From Eutreptiella sp. 'Long Island Sound 2002' (lineage: Eukaryota; Euglenozoa; Euglenophyceae; Eutreptiales; Eutreptiaceae), in the NCBI GenBank assembly GCA_964036045.1, contig OZ038385.1:20860720-20924719 (forward strand): a stretch of DNA of 64,000 nucleotides, read 5' to 3'. Shown piece after piece: positions 52,413-63,191 of the stretch. The notes under the pieces were generated by a model. The model was not told where the DNA came from, made no database searches, and saw only the letters and a program-made list of their open reading frames with translations. Numbering within the stretch: the first letter of the stretch is position 1; every line of letters starts with the position of its first letter. The position numbers and the translations under genes are program-made.

Positions 52413-53430
52413 GAAAAAGAGGCATATGCGATTGTATCCGCTCTTAGCAAATTTGAGACATGGATTTGAAACAATCCTATTTCTGTCATCATGGACCACA
52501 AGCCCCTGGATGGGTGGGTCTCGGAGCACCTCGACACACCCAGTGGCCCACGTGGACGACGTGGTTGGTGGCACGAAACCTTTTCAAAGTTCAACTTGTC
52601 TGTTTTGTATGTTCCCGGGAAGGACAATGAAGTAGCTGATGCCTTGTCGCGTTGGGCCTATCCGGCATGTCATGCATGGCAGGATGTTAGTAGTCATGGT
52701 TCACTTCAAGACAAGTTGGAACACAAGGCTATAGTGGCGGAAGAAAAACAAGCGGAAGCCACATGCGTATACACCATATCGGGTACTGAACCACACCCGG
52801 TATATGGGTGCCCCACCCTATCACAAGTGTTGGAATCATTGCCTCCCCCAAACATGGTTCGTGAGGAACATTGCGACCAGTGCAGTGCATCGAATGATGT
52901 CGTGTTGCAATGTAATTCATGTTTCATCAACACTCTTATCACAAGACGCCAAAAACGGATGTATACCAACACAGTGGCCTCAGCTGCGGGTGTAGCTTTG
53001 ATTGCAGGGCAAATGGCAGCACTGTCCAAAGCAACATCCCCCCCCTCAAATAATCATCTTTCAACAGAAGTGCATTCCCCCTCTATGTCCCAGTCCCACA
53101 GCGACCTCGGATCATCACGTAAAATTCCCAATATTGGGTCGGGGAAGGCTAATCTGCATACCCAGGGTGTGGATATTGCTGCAGCTAGCTTGGCCACCGC
53201 AGTTGCTCTTGCACTTAGCTCCGCCGCAAGCTTGAAAGCACCTAGGCCCCCTATTCATATTCGGGAACCTCTTCCTGTTCCTGCATATCCCAGTTTTCTG
53301 CAAAGATCCTATGGGATCCTTGGGATGAATATTATGAGCCGGATACCCTCATTTCGGGGCATTTATCGGGCACTCAAATATAACACGCCTCTAAAACCGA
53401 CGCCTTCCGGACTTACGCCTGAAAGATGGT
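50748..53430 (+). pseudogene. Element D RT and RNase H, right copy (continues into integrase)
   Basis: Same RT motifs and stops as the left copy, with YIDD near 51807. RNase H is complete here: CDASDVAVG, then REKEAYAIVSAL across the 52412 boundary, a TGA at 52467, then MDHKPLDGW and ADALSRWAYPA. The frame at 52491-53456 goes on as a 200-residue linker with a CDQC/CNSC Cys cluster (about 52870-52925) and an Ala-rich segment. It shifts frame near 53410 to enter the integrase zinc domain. Confidence 0.85.
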
Positions 53431-54738
53431 CGGCTATTCTACAAATCATACTGTGATGTTCCGGAAAAACTACACATCCCAGTAATTCAGGCATGGCACG
53501 GTGAAAGTGTCCACGCTGGCGCTGCATCCCCTTATGCCGACCTGCGGCGACGTTTTTGGATAGAGGGACTATCAGAAAAATGCAAACAAGTCAGCCGTCA
53601 CTGCCCGATATGTCAAGCGGTCCAACCCCCAAACCAAGCAAAAGAGGGTTTCCTTTTACCGCATCCGGTTCCCGACCGGATTATGACCAGCATGGCATTG
53701 GATACCTTTCACATAGGACCCGCCAAGGATGACCTTGGACGTCTTTTTGATGGTGTTCTCCTGTGTGTCTGCCGATTATCTGGAGCTGTTATATGTGAGC
53801 TTATTCTTTCCAATGGGTTCACTGGAGAAAAGGCAGGAAAAATGTTAGTGAAGCAATGGCTTTCCGTGTATGATGTCCCAACAGAAATCACAACGGACCA
53901 TGATCCCGAATTCACCGGTGCATGGTTCAACACACTTTGCGCAGGTTTAGGGATTTCCACAGCATACACGAAAGTTTTTAGATCCCAGACAAATGGCAGA
54001 GCTGAGGTTGCTGGTCATCAAATTTTAGAAATCCTCCGGAAAATCCATGCAGGTTCAACCCTGCAGGGCAATAACCCTAGCTGGGTTATGCATCTACCCT
54101 CAGTCGTCCGGGGTTACTTCCAGAAGCCGGGTCATCTAGGGCTTAGCCCTCATCAAATTTTGTTTCGCCGAGACAAAATAGGACCGGCGCCTTGCCTGCC
54201 TCCAACCAGCGAAGCAGCATGCGCCACACAATGGTTGCAAGAAATGAGGGATATGGACCGCCTTGTTAAGAGGCTCCAAGAACAACAACTAAAGGCTTAT
54301 GAGGTCCGTTACAACAAACATCGTCAACCATCCAGTGAATATTTTCCCGGCGACCTTGTTTGGGTACGTATGCAGCGTCCCCCAGTGACGGGTGCCCTTG
54401 ACCCTTTTTGGATAGGTCCATGTGATGTCATCTCCCGAAAGGGTCGTGACACATACATCATTGGGTCGGATGATCATACAACACACGAAAAGCATGTTTC
54501 AGAATTAAAGATTTACATGGAACCATTGTTGGGACCCTCCGTTCCACTATATTGGAGCAAGACACTGTGTAAAGCCAAACAACCTGATCCAAGTATGCCA
54601 TACTTGGTCCACAAAATCAGGGATCACAAGGTGGTGCGCAAGAACGGTGTCGACAAACTCTATTTTCTTGTCAACTGGCAAGATTATAGTGAAAAAAATG
54701 ACACATGGGAACCCGCTGAGAATTTTTTGCCAGGATAA
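53410..54738 (+). CDS. Element D integrase with chromodomain
   Basis: The frame is open from about 53410; 351 codons follow the first in-frame ATG (53683). The zinc-binding part is upstream of that ATG (WHGESVHAG, then CKQVSRHCPICQ, an H2C2 pattern). Catalytic D at 53701, D at 53896 and E at 54004; the last two are 36 residues apart, the D,D35E spacing. A GPY/F-like segment (LDPFWIGPCDVI) follows near 54400. The C-terminal chromodomain (54597-54738) has YLVHKIRDHK and LVNWQDYSEKNDTWEP. No stop lies within. It inserts the DNA copy into the genome; here it cannot be expressed as part of Pol because of upstream breaks. Confidence 0.9.
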   Translation, partial: DLRLKDGRLFYKSYCDVPEKLHIPVIQAWHGESVHAGAASPYADLRRRFWIEGLSEKCKQVSRHCPICQAVQPPNQAKEGFLLPHPVPDRIMTSMALDTFHIGPAKDDLGRLFDGVLLCVCRLSGAVICELILSNGFTGEKAGKMLVKQWLSVYDVPTEITTDHDPEFTGAWFNTLCAGLGISTAYTKVFRSQTNGRAEVAGHQILEILRKIHAGSTLQGNNPSWVMHLPSVVRGYFQKPGHLGLSPHQILFRRDKIGPAPCLPPTSEAACATQWLQEMRDMDRLVKRLQEQQLKAYEVRYNKHRQPSSEYFPGDLVWVRMQRPPVTGALDPFWIGPCDVISRKGRDTYIIGSDDHTTHEKHVSELKIYMEPLLGPSVPLYWSKTLCKAKQPDPSMPYLVHKIRDHKVVRKNGVDKLYFLVNWQDYSEKNDTWEPAENFLPG

Positions 54739-55135
54739 AGCCTACCATGGGTACGATATTGCATAGACAAAAAGATAGCATTGGATGTAGAACAACTTCT
54801 ACCCGTCACCAAATGAAGCATGATATCTGAAAAGGGTTGTCGGTTCATAAGGCTCTTGTGTCGCACATCCACTGCCCCCCCCCCCCCCCTCCTCCACCAC
54901 TTCTTTGTTGTGCTCTACAGCGTGATTTTGTGCCAGCCCTCACTCTCTCCCCCACCCTCTCCACACCGCTTCTTTGCATTGCCCTACAGTCCGTTCTCTC
55001 AACAACCAGAATGTCATCTCAGATGCGCAACCGATATGTCATCAAAAGTGCGCGGGCGCGCAAACTCAGTGCGTAATCCCGCTACGCACCGCACTCCTAC
55101 ACCTACCCTCATGACAACCGTCTGACAAAAAAGGG
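54739..55135 (+). other. Non-coding with poly-C run
   Basis: Contains a C15 run (54875-54889). No gene supported. Confidence 0.5.
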
Positions 55136-56329
55136 CATCAAACGCCACCGAGATGACTTGGACTTGTTTGTTGAACGGGACGCAGAATGTCGCGACGAGC
55201 TCCGATTTGCAGGCTATCAAGAGCTTGTCGTTGATTACGGCCAGTTCGAAGGCTGCGAGCTCCTGGCGGGGCGGGCACCGCCTTACCTGAAATTGGGGTT
55301 CGCCAAGAACATGTGCTTGGTGTTTTCGCCGAACGTGTGGCATGCCGCTCAAAGCCTCCAGAACTAGGTGGGCACGCGCGGCAGCTCCAACATCCGAGGC
55401 CTCGCTGATCCCGCGTTTTGGCAAGCCTGGAGGAGTATGCCGGACACACAACGTACGTGCCGCTCCAAGAGGGCAAAGGCCTCAACATGACTGCCGAGGA
55501 CCTTGACACGGGTGGTGTCTTCCTGTTCAGCAGGCCGAATGGCATGCTGTTGGTGGTGCCCCCAAGCAAACACCACCAGTCGGAGGCAGATCTGCGCCAT
55601 AGGTTTGCTTTGGCGATGCGGGTTTTGCCCATGTCTGAGGATACCCCCGGACCGTGCTTTGCATGGCAAGGCGGGCCTTGCTTCTCGTACGCCAAACGAG
55701 AGGTCTCGGGGCACAATGACATCCCTCAGGAGCTTTGGGCCTTCCTCCTCAAGCGGGTCAAGTGGTTGAAGGTACCATTCCATGTGACGCAGGTCATCTA
55801 CAACCTGTATCCGGGGACGGACCATCCACAGGGCCCCAATTGTCGGCCCACGTTGCCTCCGGCGCCCGTGGAATCAACGTCCCAGGCCACCAAGCTCCGC
55901 AAGCGCGAGAAGGGTCTGGATTCTACGGCGGCCGTCAATAGCAAGGAGGTACAACACTAAGGGACACCCGCGCCTCCGACGGAGTACGTTGAAGTCTCGG
56001 ATAACGAAGGGTCGGTCGGCCGCCCAATTCAGGTTCCTCACTACGATGATATCGGCCCTTTCTTCGCAGTGGAGCTCCAGGCCAGCGCCTGGCCCGAGGT
56101 CCAGCCGCGGTCTCGTCCGGCGGCTACGGCGCCGCGGCCCCAGCGACGGCCTCACTCGACGGCTACGCGGCCGCCCACCCATGCCTCCTGGCCGCCGTCC
56201 GCGGAATATGCCGAGGCAGCCATTGGCATGGGCCACGGTCGGGGGCAACAACCTGGGCAGCGCCAACACGTGACCCAATTCTATGGGCGAGGTGCCGGAG
56301 CCTCACTTGGGACCATTGTCCGCAAGTAG
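55136..56329 (+). pseudogene. Unknown gene downstream of D integrase
   Basis: The first part (to 55366) encodes KRHRDDLDLFVERDAECR and a hydrophobic segment ending NVWHAAQSLQN. After a frameshift near 55370-55420 a second frame continues to 55960 (180 codons, with MLLVVPPSKHHQSEADLRHRF and a conserved-looking Trp/Pro-rich end). The same frame passes a TAA at 55958 and reads on to 56329 with Pro/Arg-rich sequence. It is more GC-rich than its surroundings. No family recognised; a possible accessory gene of element D or a captured host gene. Confidence 0.45.
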
Positions 56330-59300
56330 GCCTAGTAGAATAATGTGGTATGAAATCTCCTCCCCTATGTCTGGACACATGGTGTAGATCAATGCCCCCC
56401 CCCCCCCTTACGCTCACCACTTCCACTTTATGAACAAATTTGACACACTTTGCAGATTGGTAGGCTGATTTTTCGGGGCTTGCCGTGCGCTTCACGTGTA
56501 CACAGTGCGAGCAACATTGTGTTTTTAACATCATGGAGGTCTCAAAGAAGCCCCAGAAATTTACAGCGTCAATTTTGGAGCCGTATACACAATTTTATAC
56601 AATTCCTGGTCGCTATCACGCGTCCAACCAGCCAGCCCCAGCCCCCCCCCCCCCCTGTGGTGGTTGCACAACGTCACCCCAGACCTCAAGAGGGTCCTGG
56701 TTGACATCACAATCGTCCACAACGTACAAATTGCATGGCTAGACTCCGAGTGAAGTCTTGCTTTGATTCATAGTTGCTTTCGGTGCTTTAGACCTAACCA
56801 TGGTGCTGAGCATGTGTTAGTGACATTTGAGTGCTAGGGAACCCGGAAGAGCCCTAAACAAAAAAAAAAAGGGAGCACGCACACACACAAACACACCGCA
56901 CATTATCTCCTTCCCTTCCCTCCCCTCCCCTTCCCTTCTCCTCATGTGCTTTGCAATTTGTGTTCGTGTTCCAAGGAAAAGGTTAACGCTAAGCCAAGCT
57001 AGGTCTTGCAAAACAATCATGATTCTCTAGGCGTTCACATGGCCTTGAACAATCCCCCCCCTCCTTCCCCCTCATCACACGGCTAAAGCTAGGCCAAGTG
57101 CCTTGCTAAGCAATGTGTTGAGAATCTAGGCCTTGATGGCCTTGACACAACTTCTTTCCTCCTTCCCCTCATGGGTTGGGTTCAAGGGTCTACCTCTAGG
57201 CTCCAATTATAGCCTTGAGACAAAACACTACACCTAGGTCCTTTCGAGTGACCTTGGTTGTTCTCCTTTCCCTCCCCCTCCTTACTCCCCTCCAAATTCA
57301 GCCCTCCCACTCTTCTTAGTCCTCCAATAGGTCCGTCTTATGTTGCTTCCCTTCCCTTAGGTGAAGCTGATCGCCAAGATCGATTTGGCTTCATCATCCC
57401 GCGGCGACACCATCGGCGACATCGACATCGTCGGCAACGACGACATCAGCGGAGCGGCCACCAGTCGGGACCTGCGTACTCGACATCACCATCGAAGTCT
57501 TCGTTGGAGTCCTCACGGTCAGCCATCGCCGCGGCTATTACATCCGACAACGGGATAGCTAAAAAACCCCCCCTATCAGTGCCCTGCCATCAGTGGCACA
57601 CATGCATTTTTTTTATCCTTGCCGGCGTTCTCAGCCCTCCTCTCTTTTTTTTTTCAAGCATGGGCCTCGACTACCAAAGTCCTGGCCATAATTCATAGTT
57701 TGTCTCGGCCTACATGGCCCTGACGAAGCATTTTTTTATCACAACTTCAGGTTAGGTGCCGCTCCAGAGTTTCAGGTCAATCCTGGTTTATGTATACACA
57801 GGTTTCAATCGTTTCACATTGCAGTGCTATGCGTTTACCGTCTTCACCGCCAAGGCGAAGTTTGGCGTGCGTGCACGGCTTCCATGAGTTCGATAAGATT
57901 TCATTACCGCTTGAGCTTGATCACCAACGCCATGGGAGTGCACGTGCGTTCGCGGTGGCAGTTAGGGATGACAGAATTGGACAGAAGATAGCTCTGCCCC
58001 CCCCCCCCCCCCGCCCCAGGGGTCAATTCAGCACTGCCCCCCCCCCCCCCCCGAAAAGTGCCAAAAAATGGCTTTTTGCCTAAAAGTGGCTCAATGGAGC
58101 CTTTTTTTAAGTGCACCCCCATATTTCAAGGTCACCTAACTCAATGGCGACCCCGGTTAACAGCCATATGACAGTCATATGCCACTGTAGGCTGAAAAAG
58201 GTATCCAGATTGCGAAAATTCTGAAATTCTGTCATGTTTACGCTAATTTTTGGCTGAAAATGGCCTTTTTGAGAAAATTGGCCAAAACGGGCGCAAAACA
58301 CCTTTAGCCCCCCCATTTTTGGGGATGCCAAATTCGAATACAGTGTCCATTTTGCGTCATTTGATGCCAAGTTCACCCTGCAGGCTCAACAAGAGGTCCA
58401 GATTGACAGTTTTTCACTTGATCAGTGCAGACACCAAATTTTGATGTCCAAAATGGGATTTTTGCATTTTCTGCTCAATTTTGACTATTCAAGTGTCTAC
58501 CCCCCCCAATTTGAGGGTGGGGAACTCAGTGGACAGGGCTGTTTCCGTCGGCAGGACCCCTCTTCACCAAAACCTGCACTTCTTGAGTTGCAGAGCCTGC
58601 CCAGAGTGCTAATTTTCACCGTTTTTAGGGCGTTTTGGGCGAAAAATGGCCAAATATGCATCCGGGACCCTCCCCCCTTAATTCGAGCGTGCCGGATTCA
58701 CCAGCGATACTCCCTTCAGCTGGTTTGACAGCATTGTCAGTCAATTCTGCACTGCAGTGCAGAAATTTTTGGAGATTGAAAAAAAAAGAAAAAAAAAGAA
58801 AAGAAAAAAATTTCTCTACCGCCCCATAATTTGAGGATGCCGGATAAAGTGGCAATGTCCGTTTTCCATCATATGTCACCCATCTGGACTGTTTTTGCCC
58901 AACAACGTGGCATGACTCTAGGCCCTAAAGTGGCTTTGACTTCAATTCTGGGTCACTCCAAGTATCATTCTAGCCCCCAGATGGCCCTGATTGATGACAT
59001 GACACATGCATGAGCTCAAGTACACCAAGGCATCAATCTAGGCCCCTTGTGGCGTTGATTAATCAAATGCCAATGGCTGAGCTCCAATATGCCAGGTTAT
59101 CAGTCTAGGCCCAAAAACAGCATTGATTCATATGGAAATACACTCGACAATCACTCTAGGTCTTATAGCGACCTTGATTGATAGTACAACATGAATTTGA
59201 GTTCTTGCATGACAGTTTTGCCCGTGTCTAGGCCTCGATCGCCCTGACAGAGTGGGTCACATTGCTACATTTTGTGCCGTTGTTTCCTCTCCCACCATTT

Positions 59301-59509
59301 CCTGTTTCAGGTTTACACGCCTTCATACAAGTCCAATACCAGTTTTTGTGTTGGATGCGGATGAGGATGTTTTTTTGGCAATGCTCTCTCCTACTTGCAC
59401 ACATTTTTCGCTATCTATTCCGGCTCGTCTGCGAAACAAGGGATTGTGCACACACTGAAAAGGAAAAAGAAGAAAAAAATGTCCTCCTGCGGAAACCATT
59501 TTTTTACCC
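56330..59509 (+). other. Element D 3' region, mostly non-coding
   Basis: Holds C runs of 13-16 nt (56395, 56642, 57997, 58037), a GC-rich 170-bp stretch (57370-57540), the hairpin cluster, and A/T-rich text with AAAAATGGC words (58060-58680) reminiscent of the 3.4-5.4 kb repeat. A GAAAAAA-rich tract is at 58775-58815. No gene supported. Confidence 0.5.
57010..59250 (+). repeat. Hairpin repeat cluster with covarying arms (3' side of D)
   Basis: CTAGG-YYN...NRR-CCTTGA-type hairpins near 57029, 57091, 57128, 57194, 57233, 58918, 58970, 59038, 59106, 59158 and 59227. Arms include AGGCC/GGCCT, AGGTC/GACCT and AGGCT/AGCCT. From 58918 on they form a diverged 50-70-bp tandem array with GAGCTC between units. 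Confidence 0.7.
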
Positions 59510-59521
59510 AGAGGAAGGGGG
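59510..59521 (+). promoter_or_regulatory. Element D polypurine tract
   Basis: AGAGGAAGGGGG directly before the TGTACC of the 3' LTR, preceded by a T7 run. Confidence 0.85.
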
Positions 59522-60336
59522 TGTACCAGATTTGAGCACAGAAGCATACAAGCTGCAGAAATTTGCAGAAACTTCTGCTGATGATCGAGCATTGGTCTCG
59601 GCGCAACCAGGGCAATCGTCGCCCGTGCCAGAAATTCACGATCTATGGACGTCGACATTTTCAGACTTTTGGGATGTGAAATTACCATTTTCAGCTCGAT
59701 CCACATCCAATGAATCCAAAATGAGCCAATTTGGAGCAGTTTTCAGCTCAGCCCAAAATGGGATGGTAAAAGCATATTCCATCATTTTGGATATGCAAAT
59801 GATTGATGTTTTGCCATGCTTGTGCTCTCGTCTCCCCGATCTTCCTCAAATCTGTCCGATTCTTGAGAGATTGGTATGTATTACCTCATTCATGGGCAAC
59901 ATTCATGGTTATAGGTAATGATCATGGGTAAAGGTTTGAAGAGATGTCACCATGAACTTTCGAGAGTGAGATGTAATCAGAATTTGATGAAGGTTCAGGG
60001 TAAGAGACATCTTCGCAACAAGGTCCTAACCAAATCCTCAAGAGAGCACTCTCCCATGTTTGGTTCACAGACTTGAGCCGGCCCAAAAGTGTGTATTTGT
60101 GCAATTGTTTTGTGCTTGTGTTCGTACGTGTTGTCTTGTGCCTTGTGCATTGTGGAGTGCTAGTGTTCACCTTGGGTAGGTCCTAGCAAAGCAAAACAAG
60201 GTAAACAATATTTTCCACAAGCAACGGAAATGGATTTTATAACTTTAGGTCAAAATAGCTTTATAAATGAAATGCATGAGAGGCTTTCCTTAGATAAATA
60301 TCATGCGCCGAGCGTTAGCCATGCGAAGTCGGTACA
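59522..60336 (+). repeat. Element D 3' LTR
   Basis: 815 bp, TGTACC...GGTACA, complete. An open frame enters it from upstream (59262-59918) but is not a supported gene. Followed by GCGGT. Confidence 0.9.
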
Positions 60337-61050
60337 GCGGTACCCCCAGGCAGTTGGAGGAGGCAATTTTTTTCTTCAACTCCTGGAAACACTCCTTCTC
60401 TCTGGCGGTCCACCTCCAGGGAGTAGTTTTCTTGATTAGGTCAGTGAGAGGGGCAGAGGAGTAGGTAAAAGTGTGGATGTGGCGCCTATAGAAGTTACAG
60501 GCGCCCACAAAACTCCTCACGTCATGTAGACCCTTCTTAGGGTCATCGCAAATCTGCATGTCCTGTAGGGGCTGCATCTTAGACGCGGCTGGTTTCAACC
60601 AGCCATACCCCACGTCGAAACCCAAATACTCCATCTCCTCTTTCATGAACTCGCATTTTTCGAGTTTGATTCGCAGATGGTTTTCTTCACAAACAATGAA
60701 AAATTCACGAAGGAGAAGGACATGGTCCTCTTGGGTATTGGTACCCAAACTCACGTCATCGATGTGGGCCTCCATTTCTGCACCTCGAGAAATCAACTCC
60801 TGTACTAGAGGTCCGCGCCTCAGTACGTACAAAATTTTGTTCACTAGTTCCTGGAAGAGTGCTGGGGCATTAGCCAGCCCGAAAGGCATGACCTTCCACT
60901 TAAACACGCGACCCTTAGGGGTTATAAAAGCCAGCAGTTCCTGAGCTGCGGCGGTTAGGTCTACCTGCCAGGAACCACTGCAAAAAAGATGTCCTTGTTT
61001 AGTGCCCTAGATATTTTGGTGAAATCCTGCAGGTTTTGATGTTGAAAATC
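60337..61050 (-). pseudogene. Element C reverse transcriptase remnant
   Basis: Read right to left. A segment like LQDFTKISRALNKD, then DLTAAAQELLAFITPKGR in another frame, then a 206-codon frame with FKWKVMPFGLANAPALFQEL, the catalytic motif as HIDD (60770) in place of YIDD, LGFDVGYGWLKP, and the connection domain VRSFVGACNFYRRHI. It ends KKKIASSN at the point where element D is inserted. The RNase H that should follow is at 7225 and 18568. The part upstream of RT (protease, gag) is not found to the right. Confidence 0.85.
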
Positions 61051-61909
61051 CAAACCAAGGCAGTAAGTAGAGCAAGAACAGGATGTGGATCGAATCAATG
61101 AATAGTTTGAAATCCAGTGTAACACAGAAGGGCTGCAGATAGACAAATCAGGTATGAATACATAGATTCAATCACAAATGGATAAAACAAAAAATTATAT
61201 GTGAAAACTGGCATGACTCTTGCTTCCGAATTAGCCTCAAGCACTTCATGTGCACTCTTTTGGATGAAATGGAGTTGGTTAGGAATATGGGCCAAAGGAG
61301 TTAGGCCAGACACAGATTATGACTTGGCCAAGCAACTGAATTCAGAAACAGTTAAAAAGTAGAGCCACAATAAGGGGTAGAAACAATTGAGTATAGGGGT
61401 CTTGGGGTGGGAGACCACTAGGCTTAACCTCCAAGGCCTTAGGCATGAAATGCCTATTTTATTTCGGTATAACCTCCATGAAAGAAGATACCTCCGCTCA
61501 GTTGAGTGGTAGGGGTGAACTTCATGGGGGGCTACGGTTATAACCCTAGTTACTTGACAAAGTGTACTTAAAGCTTCAAAAGAGAGATAAAAATACTTAA
61601 GTAAGTCTTAGCATCAACGAAAAGGGTTTTAAGGGGGGCTTGGCCTGGATCAAGCCTTCCAAGAAAGACATGGCAGTGACTTTTTCTTACTCCCCCCTGG
61701 AGTACTAGTTGATCACGCTAGTAGGACCAAGGAGGAAGGCTCAAATATTCCCAAAAATACCTCAGAAAATGCATGAAACCTACCAAAAACATTCTCATCA
61801 GTTCATAGAAGCCTATCACACTGTAGGTACCCTTGAAAAAAAGTGTAATGTCCCTTAGATGGGGCATTCCTCAAAAGTCGCCAGCGTGCGGTGAAAACGT
61901 TTGGTAAAA

Positions 61910-61990
61910 ATGTGGGGGTAGTGGGTTTTGAACCCAGGACTCCCTCCTTAACGCACACATGCTTGCCCACTAGGGTACAGTCAAACGCTC
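61910..61990 (-). repeat. Decayed tRNA-like sequence, possible SINE head
   Basis: On the minus strand: a box-A-like CCTAGTGGGCAAGC, 29 bp, then the box-B-like GGGTTCAAAACCC with a short stem, then ACTACCCCC. A 5' acceptor half does not pair with the 3' half, so it is not a working tRNA gene. Confidence 0.4.
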
Positions 61991-63150
61991 TAATGCGGAC
62001 GGCTATCGCTGCATAAACAGCAATTTAGTATACGTCCTGACCAAGGGCCAGGGCGGAGCAATACTCCCCATGGAGGACACTAATCTCCAGGAGCTAGGAA
62101 AATTAGAAAACGAAGGGAGTGAATGCTGCGGTTTAGCGAAAGGTGTAGCGATTTAAGAAGTCAAATCGCTAAAAATTGACGAAACAGCGCGAGAAATCGT
62201 CATTTTTACACTAAAACGTAGACGCAGACAGGCGCAACAGAAGCGGACTCCAGAAAAGGGGTTGCGCAAGCGTAAACGGCTCTGAAAAAAGAAGGTATGA
62301 GCCATAGTTTTTAAAGTTCTAAAAGAAATTTTTGCACAGTTGCTTCAAAATTTTTATCAACTTTAGGAAAAAGTATCGAAAATGAACCCACACCACAGAG
62401 CAGGTGGACAACCCACCTCTCAGGTATGTCAGTGTCATTTCACACGCATGCATTGCATCCGTGTCGGTTGCTTCGTTAAAAGGTTAGGGTTGTCACCGCT
62501 GTGTTCGTTGGGGGTTCGGGTGCTCCTCTCCTTTGCTCTGCACAGGTCAAAACAGAACTGAAAGGTATGCAAAGCGAATGGAGCACGCAGCGCGCACGTA
62601 GGGTTAGAATATGCGCTGTGCTCGCGATGCATGTGTCTAATTTAGGCATTAACACGCTGTGTCGCTTTTCCTGTCCTCGAATTCACCCTTCTTCTCTCCT
62701 CACGGGTAAGAAAAGAAAGTGCTTGCTCGTGTTCGTGTTGCCGTAGCGCTAAAATAGGGTTGCTTAAAATGCGTAGGCTTGTTTTGCGCTGTGCAGCGCG
62801 CCACTCTCTCTCCTCCTTCTGCAGGAAACAAGACAAGGAAAGCATGCATGACACACAGTGCATTAATCTCTTAGGGTGGTTTATAGTTCGCCGTAGGTTT
62901 GTTTAAGCGCGTAGGCTTGTTTTGCGCTCGTGTCTTCCTCGGCATTCACATGATGCGTGGTGAGTAAGGTAGGTAAGCCCAGGAGGAGCTCACCTCCTGG
63001 TTGAGTCACGCTGTGGTTGGTTGTGATGGGTTAAATTGGGAGAAATTATGAGGAATCGCAAAACCAGTGCATACCTGTGCATGGCTATGACGCATTAAAG
63101 GGTAGGCCACGCAAAATGCGCACGGTACAACTCTTGTTTAGGCTACCCAG

Positions 63151-63191
63151 GGACTCCACCCCACGTTCTATAAGACAACGGGTGGAGTTCC
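63151..63191. other. Inverted repeat
   Basis: GGACTCCACCC and GGGTGGAGTTCC separated by 18 bp; 11 pairs with one bulge. Confidence 0.6.

Larger units (their letters stand above)
18569..60336 (+). mobile_element. Element D: giant Ty3/gypsy-type LTR element (about 23.2 kb without later insertions)
   Basis: Bounded by two LTRs of 808 and 815 bp, both TGTACC...GGTACA. A primer-binding-like site follows the 5' LTR and a polypurine tract precedes the 3' LTR. Flanking 5-mers are GGGGT (left) and GCGGT (right), one mismatch. Removing D rejoins element C's RT and RNase H in frame. The internal order is leader, unknown ORFs, intron-bearing gene, Gag-like region, protease, methyltransferase-like domain, dUTPase, RT, RNase H, integrase, chromodomain, extra gene. 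Element A and GC2 account for 18.6 kb of the 41.8 kb span. Some internal segments could be further unrecognised insertions. Confidence 0.75.

Noticed and set aside
59262-59918. 218-codon ORF running into the D 3' LTR, considered as an envelope or accessory gene
   Set aside because: The second half is LTR sequence, and the first half covers the T-rich box and polypurine tract; no domain is visible.
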